The position numbers and the translations under genes are program-made. The notes beneath the pieces were generated by a model. That model was not told where the DNA came from. It made no database searches and saw only the letters and a list, made by a program, of their open reading frames with translations. Source: JBOFGK01 sp051649085 (GTDB lineage: Bacteria; Bacillota_I; Bacilli_A; UBA3375). Taken from it: 64,000 bases of DNA. The stretch lies in contig JBOFGK010000052.1 in NCBI GenBank assembly GCA_051649085.1, positions 43,221 to 107,220 of the forward strand, given 5' to 3'. Below, piece after piece: positions 7,823-15,435 of this stretch; within the stretch, counting starts at the first letter, position 1, and each line of letters begins with the position of its first letter.

Positions 7823-9667
7823 TTAATTATTCTCTTTTGCTTCTTGATCAAGACGATATTTTTCTTCTTTTTTCGCAATTTTTCTTGCTTGGTCAGTTAA
7901 ATATTTCTTTCTTAATCTAATTGCATCTGGAGTTACTTCAACTAATTCATCACTTTCGATAAATTCTAAAGCTTCTTCAAGTGATAAAATTTTTGGTGGT
8001 TTTAGTTTAATTGCATCATCTTTACCTGAAGAACGAACGTTAGTCATACTCTTGTTTTTACAAACATTAACAACTAAGTCGTTTTCACGTGCGTGAATCC
8101 CGACAACCATTCCTTCATATACTTTTTCTTGTGGATTGATGAATAAGATTCCTCTTTCACCACAGTTTGCAAGTGAATATCCCATCGCTTCACCAGTATC
8201 ATTACAAACAAGGACACCGTTTTTACGACCTGGGAAAAATCCTTTATCTTCACAGAATCCGTTATCAGAACGTGTCATTATTCCTTCACCACGTGTTTCG
8301 TTAATAAATTGTTGACGATAACCGATTAATCCACGAGTTGGAACAGAAAACTCCATACGAACAAATCCTTCGTTCATTGTCATGTTTTCCATTTGTCCTT
8401 TTCGTAAGTTTAGCGCTTCGATTACAGCACCAGAATATGTCTCAGGTGTATCAACAATTACAAACTCTAATGGTTCAACTTTTTTTCCGTTTTCCATGTG
8501 GTAAATTACCTCAGGTTTAGAAACAGCAAGTTCATAACCTTCACGACGTAAGTTTTCTAATAAAATTGATAGGTGAAGTTCACCACGTCCTGAAACTTTA
8601 AATCCATCGGCTGCATTTTCTAAATCTTCAACACGAAGCCCTACATTTACCTCAAGTTCTCGTTCTAGACGTTCACGAAGTTGACGACTTGTAACGAATT
8701 TTCCACTTTGTCCAGTAAATGGTGAATCATTTACTAAGAAGTTCATTGAAAGTCTTGGTTCTTCAACAGTGATTGATTCCATTGGTAAAATATGATCTGG
8801 ATTACACAAAGTATCTCCAATTGAAATGTCAGCAATTCCACTGAAGACAACAATATCTCCAGAAAATGCTTCATTTACTTCCGTTCTTTGCATTCCAACA
8901 TAATTGAATAATTTAACAACATTTGCATCTTTAGTATTTCCGTTTCCATCAACAACAGATATTCTTTGTCCTGCTTTTAATTTACCTTGGAAAATACGAC
9001 CAATACCTAAACGACCAATGTAATCATCATATGCTAATGAAGATACTTGCATTTGTAGTGGTTGATCTGAACTGTCAGGATAAACATCACAGTGTTCAAG
9101 TAACGTTTCAAATAAATCAGTTAAATCAGTTTTTGGAACGTCGAATTCCTTTTGAACAATTCCTTCTCTAGCCGTTCCATATAAAATTGGAAAGTGAAGT
9201 TGTTCATCAGTTGCTCCTAAATCACAAAATAGATCGAAAACTTCATCGACTACTTCTTCTGCTCTTTGATCTGGTTTATCAATTTTATTTATTAATAGAA
9301 TTGGATTTAGACCAAGTTCTAAAGATTTTTGTAAAACAAATCTTGTTTGTGGCATTGGTCCTTCAGAAGAATCAACAAGTAAGATTACTGTATCAACAGT
9401 TTTAATAATTCTTTCGACTTCACTTGAGAAGTCCGCATGGCCTGGTGTATCAACAATATTTATTTTTATATCTTTGTACATGATTGAACAGTTTTTTGCG
9501 TAAATGGTAATTCCACGCTCACGTTCAATGTCATCTGAATCCATTACGCAGTCAACAACTTCTTCGTTAACTCTAAAAACACCAGATTGATTTAAAAAGG
9601 CATCAACTAATGTACTTTTCCCAGCATCTACGTGGGCAATTACTGCAATATTTAATATTTTGTTCAT
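7823..9667 (-). CDS. typA: Ribosome-associated GTPase TypA/BipA
   Basis: A 614-residue translational GTPase of full family length. G1 is AHVDAGKSTL at the N-terminus, the switch I region has RERGITI, G3 is DTPGHADF and G4 is NKIDKPD. EF-G-like domains and the BipA-specific C-terminal domain follow (for example SVPTRGLIGYRQQF near 425 and the NVRSSGKDDAIKL segment near 545). BipA binds the 70S ribosome and helps 50S assembly and stress or cold adaptation. GGGAG lies 6 nt before the ATG. The gene is monocistronic, with its own terminator, and diverges from the small-RNA array. Confidence 0.97.
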   Translation of the reverse strand: MNKILNIAVIAHVDAGKSTLVDAFLNQSGVFRVNEEVVDCVMDSDDIERERGITIYAKNCSIMYKDIKINIVDTPGHADFSSEVERIIKTVDTVILLVDSSEGPMPQTRFVLQKSLELGLNPILLINKIDKPDQRAEEVVDEVFDLFCDLGATDEQLHFPILYGTAREGIVQKEFDVPKTDLTDLFETLLEHCDVYPDSSDQPLQMQVSSLAYDDYIGRLGIGRIFQGKLKAGQRISVVDGNGNTKDANVVKLFNYVGMQRTEVNEAFSGDIVVFSGIADISIGDTLCNPDHILPMESITVEEPRLSMNFLVNDSPFTGQSGKFVTSRQLRERLERELEVNVGLRVEDLENAADGFKVSGRGELHLSILLENLRREGYELAVSKPEVIYHMENGKKVEPLEFVIVDTPETYSGAVIEALNLRKGQMENMTMNEGFVRMEFSVPTRGLIGYRQQFINETRGEGIMTRSDNGFCEDKGFFPGRKNGVLVCNDTGEAMGYSLANCGERGILFINPQEKVYEGMVVGIHARENDLVVNVCKNKSMTNVRSSGKDDAIKLKPPKILSLEEALEFIESDELVEVTPDAIRLRKKYLTDQARKIAKKEEKYRLDQEAKENN

Positions 9668-9901
9668 TTTACGCTCCCAATTATAAATTTTATCATATTT
9701 TTGCCTAAATAGCTAGTGATTGGAAGAAAAAGCTTGAAAAAAGTAAAATTTACAGAAAAAAACACCTTTATCCCAATTTTTAACCATCTTCTCTCCAAAT
9801 AGAACTTTGATAAGCAATTAAGCGCTAAATTAACTTGAGTTAAATTTATCTATTTTTTTGCACAAAAAGCAAGAGAAGAATAATGTACACATAACAATCA
9901 T

Positions 9902-9923
9902 TTAACTACATATTAACTACACA
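9902..9923 (+). promoter_or_regulatory. Direct repeats TTAACTACATA/TTAACTACACA, sRNA copy 1
   Basis: Two 11-bp direct repeats, one helical turn apart, ending 9 nt before the -10 TATAAT (9933-9938) and covering the -35 position, which has no TTGACA. This is the classic layout of an OmpR/PhoP-type activator site. B. subtilis PhoP boxes are TTAACA-like with 11-bp period. Confidence 0.6.
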
Positions 9924-9943
9924 TTGAAAAGGTATAATGGATA

Positions 9944-10067
9944 TGTAATCAAATGATTACACATAAAATAATAATAATAAACTTAGATAATAATTTTCAA
10001 AATAATCCTTAAAAACTATTTTTCATAATCCCTTAGCCAAGTCACCCCTCGACTTGGCTATTTTTTT
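9944..10067 (+). ncRNA. Tandem small RNA, copy 1
   Basis: A predicted transcript of about 124 nt. The -10 TATAAT (9933-9938) places the start near 9944. The RNA opens with a hairpin, TGTAATC (9944-9950) with GATTACA (9955-9961), continues with AT-rich linker containing AATAATCCTTAAAA and ATAATCCCTT, and ends in an intrinsic terminator with a 10-bp stem (10034-10043/10051-10060), loop ACCCCTC and seven T. The C-rich loop and the UCCC motif suggest base-pairing with Shine-Dalgarno sequences. A 19-codon frame from the ATG at 9953-9955 has no ribosome binding site. Transcription itself is inferred. Confidence 0.75.
10034..10067 (+). terminator. Terminator of sRNA copy 1
   Basis: TAGCCAAGTC pairs with GACTTGGCTA around the loop ACCCCTC, then TTTTTTT. 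Confidence 0.9.
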
Positions 10068-10137
10068 CAAATAAGCTTGTGAAAAATTGATAAATATGGT
10101 TTAATCACAAATAAAAAAATATACATACAACAACCAT

Positions 10138-10170
10138 TTAACTACACATTAACTACACATTAACTACACA
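10138..10170 (+). promoter_or_regulatory. Three TTAACTACACA direct repeats, sRNA copy 2
   Basis: Three perfect copies of the 11-mer at 10138, 10149 and 10160. They again end 9 nt before the -10 TATAAT (10180-10185). The additional repeat suggests stronger activation of this copy. Confidence 0.65.
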
Positions 10171-10190
10171 TTGAAAAGGTATAATGGATA

Positions 10191-10316
10191 TGTAATCAAA
10201 TGGTTACATATAAAATAATAATAATAATAAACTTAGATAATAATTTTCAAAATAATCCTTAAAAACTATTTTTCATAATCCCTTAGCCAAGTCACCCCTC
10301 GACTTGGCTATTTTTT
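10191..10316 (+). ncRNA. Tandem small RNA, copy 2
   Basis: About 126 nt, same architecture as copy 1. The 5' hairpin is TGTAATC (10191-10197) with GGTTACA (10202-10208). The A-to-G change relative to copy 1 turns a U-A pair into U-G, so the stem is kept, which supports an RNA structure. The terminator stem and the ACCCCTC loop are identical to copy 1 (10284-10310), followed by six T. Confidence 0.75.
10284..10316 (+). terminator. Terminator of sRNA copy 2
   Basis: Same 10-bp stem and C-rich loop as copy 1, followed by six T. Confidence 0.9.
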
Positions 10317-10387
10317 CAAATAAGCTTGTACAAAAAAACTAATAATAAGTTCTTGGATAAAATTAGAAATACACATACAACAACCAT

Positions 10388-10409
10388 TTAACTACACATT
10401 AACTACAAA
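10388..10409 (+). promoter_or_regulatory. Direct repeats TTAACTACACA/TTAACTACAAA, sRNA copy 3
   Basis: Two 11-bp repeats ending 9 nt before the -10 TATAAT (10419-10424). Position relative to the -10 is identical in all three units. Confidence 0.6.
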
Positions 10410-10429
10410 TTGAATAGGTATAATGGATA

Positions 10430-10555
10430 TGTAATCAGATGATTACACATAAAATAATAATAATAATAAACTTAGATAATAATTTTCAAAATAATCCTTA
10501 AAAACTATTTTTCATAATCCCTTAGCCAAGTCACCCCTCGACTTGGCTATTTTTT
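10430..10555 (+). ncRNA. Tandem small RNA, copy 3
   Basis: About 126 nt. The 5' hairpin is TGTAATC (10430-10436) with GATTACA (10441-10447); the only change against copy 1 in this element is in the loop (AGAT for AAAT), which leaves the stem intact. The linker with both CCTTA motifs and the terminator (10523-10549, loop ACCCCTC, six T) match the other copies. Confidence 0.75.
10523..10555 (+). terminator. Terminator of sRNA copy 3
   Basis: The identical stem-loop of the array, followed by six T. Confidence 0.9.
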
Positions 10556-10601
10556 ATATTCAAAATTGGTTTTGAGATAAGGAAAATATGCTTACAAAAT
10601 A

Positions 10602-10620
10602 GTGTGGATATTTACCACAC
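10602..10620. promoter_or_regulatory. Inverted repeat GTGTGG-N7-CCACAC
   Basis: A perfect 6-bp inverted repeat with a 7-nt AT-rich centre, between sRNA copy 3 and the diverged copy. It could be a protein-binding site or a small hairpin; nothing shows which. Confidence 0.3.
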
Positions 10621-10778
10621 AAATGAATATATAATCATGTATAAATCGTTATAAATAGGGCTTTCTGAGTAGGATTATAATTGAAATGTGGATAAAATGT
10701 GAAGGTAATATTTGAAAAAAGGAGAAAAAATCTACCATATAATCATTGTTTCTTCACATCTTTAAGTTATAATTAACT

Positions 10779-10902
10779 TGTAATCAAATAAGAAGGTTAC
10801 AGACCAATAAAACTAAAAATAATTTGATTTTTCAAACAATCCTTAAATTTAAGCATGATACTTAAAATAAAAAAAAGAGAGTATAAGAGGCTCTCTTTTT
10901 TA
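10779..10902 (+). ncRNA. Diverged fourth small RNA of the array
   Basis: About 124 nt, the same length as the three tandem copies but with most sequence changed. The -10 is TATAAT at 10768-10773, with a weak -35 (TTGTTT, 10746-10751). The 5' hairpin survives as TGTAATC (10779-10785) with GGTTACA (10795-10801) around a larger loop. The linker motif TTTTTCAAACAATCCTTAAA matches the others, but the terminator is a different hairpin. The TTAACTACACA repeats are absent, so its control must differ. It is inferred to be a paralogue. Confidence 0.5.
10871..10902. terminator. Bidirectional terminator (sRNA 4 / trkH operon)
   Basis: AAAAAAGAGAG (10871-10881) pairs with CTCTCTTTTTT (10891-10901). It has T runs on both strands, so it can end sRNA 4 on the plus strand and the potassium-uptake operon on the minus strand. 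Confidence 0.8.
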
Positions 10903-10925
10903 TATAATTTTTGGAAAATGAAATT

Positions 10926-12455
10926 TTATGTAGTTCGCTTGATTGATGTTTTCATGAATTTTAGTATTTTCAAGAAAAATGCAATCACAATGAAAATCTC
11001 TAAACGCCCAACAAACATTAATGTTGATAATGTCCATAGTAAATATGGAGCAAGTGTAGGAGAAGTAATTCCAGTCGTTAGTCCGACATTACTTAATGCC
11101 GAAGCTACTTCAAATAGTGAATTATCCATTGGGAAACCGCTTAGTGTAAAAATAATACTTCCACCTATAAGTGTAACTAAATAAACAATAATATAATTTG
11201 CAGCAAGTACAACATCTTGATCTTTCAAAATCATTTTACCAACAGGTGTCATTACGCTTCGATTGATTAGTTTGTTATTTGCAGAGTAAACTTTCTTAGT
11301 ATTCCAAACAAGAGATTTCCAAATGAATGTAACACGAGTAATTTTAATTCCACCAGCAGTTGAACCAATTGCCCCCCCAATGACCATAGCGATAATGATT
11401 GCGAAGTAAAAAGTATGATTCAAAAAGAAAACTTCACGGTAATCGATTATTGAAAAACCAGTTCCAGAAATTGCTGATACAATTTCAAAAAGTGCAATTT
11501 CGAACGGAGAAAAAGTGTCAGTGGCAGTTAATTGCTGTTCGAGTACCCCTCCGCCAACGCTTGTAAGATCAAGTGTTGATGCGTTAGCAAGTGTTCCAAT
11601 CCATCCAAGTAAAACTAGAATTGTAATACAGACAAAGTAGACTTTTAATTCGTCGATTTTGAAAAAATCTCTAAATTTCTTTTTGTATAATAGGAAATGG
11701 GCGAAAAAAGAAATACTTCCTAAAAGCATCAAGATGATGACAATAAAGTTGACTAAATGCGATTCATAATAGGCAATGGAACTTGATCTAACACCAAACC
11801 CACCCGTTGCAACTGCGCAAATACTTGTGTTAATTGCATCGAATAATGGCATTTTCGCAATCCATAAACATAGAGCTCCAGCTAGAATAAAAGTTGTGTA
11901 AATTGTTGTTATAACTTTGGCAGTTCGTAGAAAATTAGGTGTAATTGAATCTGTATGACCCTCGGTTTTATAAATGTCAAATCCAACAGAACTTCCAAAA
12001 AGTACGATGATAATCAAGATTATTCCTAAACCACCTACATATTGAGTCATTGAACGATACATTAGGAAAATTTTCTCAACATTATCAACGTCAACAACAC
12101 TTAGTCCTGTTGTTGAAATTCCACTTGTAACTTCAAAAAAGGCTTGAGTGAAATTTAAGTTACCATTTAGTAGAAAAGGAATAGTCATTAGTAAACACGT
12201 ACTAATCCAAATGTAAACAACGAAAAAAACATTGTATGATTTGGGTATTTGTAACATTGTAAAATGTTTGAATTTGTGTTTAAAAATTAAACCTAGACCA
12301 AGACAAAAGAACGCAGGGATAATGAAATTAATCATTTCTAAATATTCGAAAGGATAAAAGAATAAAGAAATTGCTGGTGTCAAAAAGAAAAAACTTAATC
12401 CAATATAAATTGCCCCTGATCTTCCAAGGAGTGTTTTTAAATATTTGCTTCTCAT
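10926..12455 (-). CDS. trkH: Potassium uptake protein, TrkH/KtrB family
   Basis: A 509-residue membrane subunit of a Trk/Ktr potassium transporter. The four pore loops of the SKT superfamily can be read: EVTSGISTTGLSV, ICAVATGGFGV, IVSAISGTGFSI and ALSNVGLTTGI, each carrying the filter glycine. The length is closer to TrkH than to KtrB. It overlaps the upstream TrkA-like gene by 4 nt (ATGA), so membrane and cytoplasmic subunits are translated together. The coding strand has a G7 run (11372-11378) in the segment encoding MVIGGAIGS, a possible slippage point. Confidence 0.92.
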   Translation of the reverse strand: MRSKYLKTLLGRSGAIYIGLSFFFLTPAISLFFYPFEYLEMINFIIPAFFCLGLGLIFKHKFKHFTMLQIPKSYNVFFVVYIWISTCLLMTIPFLLNGNLNFTQAFFEVTSGISTTGLSVVDVDNVEKIFLMYRSMTQYVGGLGIILIIIVLFGSSVGFDIYKTEGHTDSITPNFLRTAKVITTIYTTFILAGALCLWIAKMPLFDAINTSICAVATGGFGVRSSSIAYYESHLVNFIVIILMLLGSISFFAHFLLYKKKFRDFFKIDELKVYFVCITILVLLGWIGTLANASTLDLTSVGGGVLEQQLTATDTFSPFEIALFEIVSAISGTGFSIIDYREVFFLNHTFYFAIIIAMVIGGAIGSTAGGIKITRVTFIWKSLVWNTKKVYSANNKLINRSVMTPVGKMILKDQDVVLAANYIIVYLVTLIGGSIIFTLSGFPMDNSLFEVASALSNVGLTTGITSPTLAPYLLWTLSTLMFVGRLEIFIVIAFFLKILKFMKTSIKRTT

Positions 12456-13105
12456 TCAAACACCTTAACGACTTTTTTATCTTCATGGATATTGGTGAAA
12501 ATTACAACCTTATCATGACGTAATATAACTTCATCACCAGTTGGAATAATCGTGTTTTCACCGCGTATGATACAACATACGATGCAAGCAGATGGGAAAT
12601 TTAGATCTTTAATTGCTTTACCAATTGCTTTAAAGTGTGAACGGATTTTGATCTCAATTGGACGAACTTCAGAATTATTAATTCCAATATAATTTAAGAC
12701 ATCATCAACAACAACTAATCGATTGATAATGTTTGTAATTAAATGGGATGCAGAAACGGTTCCTTTAATTCCGAAAGCATTAAATGCACGTTCATTATTA
12801 GGGTTTGAAACTAAAATTACACGTTTTTTCACATCTAAAATTATTTCAGAAATTTTAGAGACAATAAAATTTTTATGGTCTAAATTAGATAAACATATAA
12901 GTACATCATATGCTTTAGTATCAAGTGTTTCGTAAGTTAAAATATCAGAAGTATTTCCCACAAAAACATTAATGTCATATTTACAAAGTAGTTTTTCCGC
13001 AAATTCATCATTATCATGAATGATTGTAATATCATGTTTTTCTTCAAGTAAATTTTTGATTAAGAAATCAGCTTTTTTGTAGCCATCTGTAATTAAAATT
13101 TTCAT
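12452..13105 (-). CDS. TrkA/KtrA-type regulatory subunit with RCK_N and RCK_C domains
   Basis: A 217-residue cytoplasmic RCK protein. Residues about 1-120 form a Rossmann RCK_N fold whose glycine motif is lost (LITDGYKKADFL where GxGxxG is expected). Residues about 135-215 are a TrkA_C domain with GKAIKDLNFPSACIV and IPTGDEVIL. The preceding gene supplies the intact nucleotide site. Overlaps of 4 nt on both sides tie it to trkH and to the other RCK gene. It probably gates TrkH as part of a mixed ring; the mixed assembly is inference. Confidence 0.85.
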   Translation of the reverse strand: MKILITDGYKKADFLIKNLLEEKHDITIIHDNDEFAEKLLCKYDINVFVGNTSDILTYETLDTKAYDVLICLSNLDHKNFIVSKISEIILDVKKRVILVSNPNNERAFNAFGIKGTVSASHLITNIINRLVVVDDVLNYIGINNSEVRPIEIKIRSHFKAIGKAIKDLNFPSACIVCCIIRGENTIIPTGDEVILRHDKVVIFTNIHEDKKVVKVFE

Positions 13106-13515
13106 AGTTCATCTCCTAAACAACGCTTAATTGCATCATGAGCAAGTAAAGATGGGTAAATAACGTTAATTGAACTATCTTTCAATAAACAACTTTTATC
13201 CTCATCAAATAGTCGAGTTACAACGTTCTCATACCCAAGTAATTCGGAAGCTAACATTGCAAGAAAAATGTTTAAATCATCATTTTCCGTAACAATCATT
13301 ATAACATCTAAGTTGTAATTTTTAAACTCTTCTAATGCATTTAAATCACTTACTTCTTGATTAATAGCAATTCCACTAAAATCTGAATGGAGAAGAACAA
13401 AGTTCTTTTCATTTTTATCAACAACATATACATTGTGTCCTGCGCGTGAAAGTTTTGAAGCGGATTCACTTCCACTTTCACCACACCCAATAATTAAAAT
13501 ATTTTTGGATTTCAT
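13102..13515 (-). CDS. TrkA N-terminal (RCK_N) domain protein
   Basis: A 137-residue protein made only of an RCK_N Rossmann domain, with an intact dinucleotide/ATP motif IIGCGESGSESA near residue 8 and the acidic VVDKNE end of beta 2. The TrkA_C domain is missing. Usual KtrA has about 220 residues, so the regulatory function appears split: nucleotide sensing here and the ligand-binding C-domain in the next gene. AGGAG precedes the ATG. It is the first gene of a three-gene potassium-uptake operon. Confidence 0.85.
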   Translation of the reverse strand: MKSKNILIIGCGESGSESASKLSRAGHNVYVVDKNEKNFVLLHSDFSGIAINQEVSDLNALEEFKNYNLDVIMIVTENDDLNIFLAMLASELLGYENVVTRLFDEDKSCLLKDSSINVIYPSLLAHDAIKRCLGDEL

Positions 13516-13535
13516 ATAAAACTCCTAGCTTTTTC

Positions 13536-13541
13536 ATTATA
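13536..13541 (-). promoter_or_regulatory. -10 element upstream of the potassium-uptake operon
   Basis: TATAAT on the minus strand, 20 nt before the start of the first gene. A second TATAAT lies at 13555-13560. No strong -35 was seen for either. Confidence 0.4.
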
Positions 13542-13622
13542 CTGCAATAAGAATATTATAGCACATAGCAATTAATGAGTGGTAAATATTGAAATAACGA
13601 TACCTCTTTTTCAATAATAAGT

Positions 13623-13628
13623 TATAAT
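13623..13628 (+). promoter_or_regulatory. -10 element of the lipoprotein/cutC unit
   Basis: TATAAT, 27 nt upstream of the lipoprotein start. The -35 is not evident. Confidence 0.4.
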
Positions 13629-13654
13629 ATAGGTGAGTATATAAAAGGAGTAAA

Positions 13655-14734
13655 ATGCGAAAAATAGCCCTAATCATCCTATTTATAGCAACTTTGACAG
13701 GTTGTAGTGACACTACAAATGAAGTAAAAACAATTATGGATAAAGAATTAACTGAAGTTTTACAAAAAAGTCAAGAAAAATCAGAATTAGATAATGTAGT
13801 TTTGTATGATTTAGCTTCATCAAGCTTTGTAACAAGTGATGAATATCGTACAAAATTTCAACTTATTGATAAATCAGGAAAAGTTACGGCAGATTTCGAA
13901 GAAATTCGCGGACTATATCCAATTGCATTAAATGAGCAATTTTTCGTGTATCAGAAAAAAGCAGATTCAGTGTACAGTACAGGACAAACCTTTGTATATG
14001 ATCGTCAAACAGCAAAAGAAAAAAACATTGGTGAAATTCGTTCCGCAGGTGGGAAAATTTATGAAGATAAGTTGTATATTCATCTAATGCAAGACCAAAA
14101 TATTATAGTCGTTAATTTAAATGATGGAGCAAAAAAAATCGTTGCTAAAGATGCAGCGAAAGCAACTTTTTATGAGGATCATATTGGTTATTTAGATAAT
14201 AGTATCGAACAAGTCAGTGGAGAAGAATTTTTTGATGGGAATGGAACTGATGCATCAGTTGATTTGAATAAACTAGATTTAGAAAAAGAAGTCAATTATA
14301 AAACGATTATTCCCAGTACAGAACAAATTGAGACGAAGTTAACTAAAAAAGCAATGACAGCGGCGGTCGAGGTTGGAGAAGAAATAATTTATTATCAACA
14401 AACTAATGATGGAAACCTCCAAGTAAATGAAACAGCAAAAACAAAACGCTTATTACAAGTGAGTGATGCGAAAAAAAAATTAACTGATGTTGTTGTCCAT
14501 CAACCAAGAACAGTAAGTCCAGAAGGTTTCTATTTAAGCGGGGGGCTTGAAAAAACATTCCTTTTTAAAGGAACTGAAGTCATTGCTCTTGACACGTATG
14601 AAGCAAAAAAAAGTTATTCATTTGATTTAAATGGATCAGAACTTTATATCCAAAGTGTAATAACAGATCCGGTTAGTGTGAAAAAATATGTAGTTAAACC
14701 AGATGATTTACTAAGTTATTTAGGGGGAGAATAA
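13655..14734 (+). CDS. Predicted lipoprotein of unknown function
   Basis: A 359-residue secreted lipoprotein. The signal peptide is short and ends in the lipobox LTGC, with C17 as the acylated cysteine. The mature part is hydrophilic, rich in Lys, Thr and acidic residues, with repeated beta-strand-like segments such as NIIVVNLNDGAKKIV and TFLFKGTEVIALD. These could form a propeller-like fold, but no family is recognised. AAAAGGAG lies 5 nt before the ATG. Its stop overlaps the cutC start by 1 nt, so the two genes are coupled. No function is claimed. Confidence 0.75.
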   Translation: MRKIALIILFIATLTGCSDTTNEVKTIMDKELTEVLQKSQEKSELDNVVLYDLASSSFVTSDEYRTKFQLIDKSGKVTADFEEIRGLYPIALNEQFFVYQKKADSVYSTGQTFVYDRQTAKEKNIGEIRSAGGKIYEDKLYIHLMQDQNIIVVNLNDGAKKIVAKDAAKATFYEDHIGYLDNSIEQVSGEEFFDGNGTDASVDLNKLDLEKEVNYKTIIPSTEQIETKLTKKAMTAAVEVGEEIIYYQQTNDGNLQVNETAKTKRLLQVSDAKKKLTDVVVHQPRTVSPEGFYLSGGLEKTFLFKGTEVIALDTYEAKKSYSFDLNGSELYIQSVITDPVSVKKYVVKPDDLLSYLGGE

Positions 14735-15435
14735 TGAACAAACTTGAAGTTATTGTGTTAGATGAAAGAGCGGCTATTGCAGCGGAAAAAGCAGGTGCTG
14801 ATCGCTTAGAATTAGTTGCAGAAATTGAAGTAGGGGGAACAAGTCCAAGCCTTGAAGTTGTAAAAGCGGTAGTTGAAGCAGTAACTATTCCAGTTAATGT
14901 AATGGTTAGATTTAAAACAGCAGACTTTATTTACGATGATTTAGAGATGGAAAAAGTTTTAGAATATATTAGACAATTAAAAACATTAAAGTTTCTAGCT
15001 CCGAAAAAAATAAATGGAATTGTGTTTGGAAGTCTAACAAAAACCAAGGAAATAAATTTAGAGCAACTAGTTCGTGTTATTGAAGCAAGTGATGATTTAG
15101 CAATTACGTTTCATCGAGCAATTGATGAAGTTCAAAATCAATATGAAGAGCTTAGTAAACTAGTTAAATATCCACAAGTCACAAATATTCTTACAAGTGC
15201 AGGTTTGGAACAACCAATTGAAAAAAATATTGAACAATTGAATAAGTTAGTTAACAATTCCCACCATATAACAATTATAATGGGTGGTGGTGTAAGTTAT
15301 CAAAATTTTGAAAATTTACTTTGTGATGTACCAAATGCTGATATGCATATTGGAAAATTAGCTTATAATGAACTGGATTTCACAAAGGGAATAAATGAAT
15401 TAATGATTCAAAAAATTAAAGAAAAGTCTTATTAA
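14734..15435 (+). CDS. cutC: CutC family protein (copper homeostasis)
   Basis: A 233-residue TIM-barrel protein of the CutC family. Recognisable segments are AEKAGADRLELVAEIEVGGT near residue 17, VNVMVRFK near 54, the FGSLT strand near 99, AITFHRAID near 126, LTSAG near 153 and IMGGGVS near 182. CutC has been linked to copper tolerance, but its biochemical role is unsettled. The start overlaps the upstream lipoprotein stop (TAATG). A strong terminator begins inside its last codons. Confidence 0.9.
   Translation: MNKLEVIVLDERAAIAAEKAGADRLELVAEIEVGGTSPSLEVVKAVVEAVTIPVNVMVRFKTADFIYDDLEMEKVLEYIRQLKTLKFLAPKKINGIVFGSLTKTKEINLEQLVRVIEASDDLAITFHRAIDEVQNQYEELSKLVKYPQVTNILTSAGLEQPIEKNIEQLNKLVNNSHHITIIMGGGVSYQNFENLLCDVPNADMHIGKLAYNELDFTKGINELMIQKIKEKSY

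Larger units (their letters stand above)
9887..10080 (+). repeat. Tandem repeat unit 1 (sRNA gene copy 1)
   Basis: The first of three nearly identical units. Identity extends from the activator repeats through the terminator and a short tail (CAAATAAGCTTGT). Spacers between units are unrelated AT-rich sequence, so selection or recent duplication maintains the transcription unit itself. Confidence 0.9.
10121..10329 (+). repeat. Tandem repeat unit 2 (sRNA gene copy 2)
   Basis: The second unit, almost identical to the first. It carries one additional 11-bp activator repeat and one additional ATA triplet in the linker. Confidence 0.9.
10371..10556 (+). repeat. Tandem repeat unit 3 (sRNA gene copy 3)
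   Basis: The third unit. It diverges from the other two after the terminator, losing the CAAATAAGCTTGT tail. Confidence 0.9.
9668..10925. other. 1.26-kb gene-free region carrying the small-RNA array
   Basis: No credible protein gene is present on either strand. It holds three tandem transcription units of about 125 nt (repeat period 247 then 239 bp), a diverged fourth unit, a TTAACT-TG-AGTTAA palindrome (9830-9843), an inverted repeat GTGTGG-N7-CCACAC (10602-10620) and one perfect DnaA-box match, TGTGGATAA (10687-10695). The parts are annotated separately. Confidence 0.8.

Noticed and set aside
9953..10506. Short frames of 19, 20 and 20 codons (MITHKIIII... type) in the three tandem sRNAs, possible type I toxin peptides
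   Set aside because: No Shine-Dalgarno, ATG within the 5' hairpin, the length difference is a simple ATA repeat change, and the frame is absent from copy 4. It remains a weak alternative to the non-coding reading.
9887..10556. CRISPR-like array
   Set aside because: Units are about 190-210 bp with promoter and terminator, only three copies; no short repeats with uniform spacers and no cas genes.
11372..11378. G7 tract in trkH as a phase-variation switch
   Set aside because: It encodes conserved glycines of the pore region, so codon constraint explains it; only weak support for slippage.
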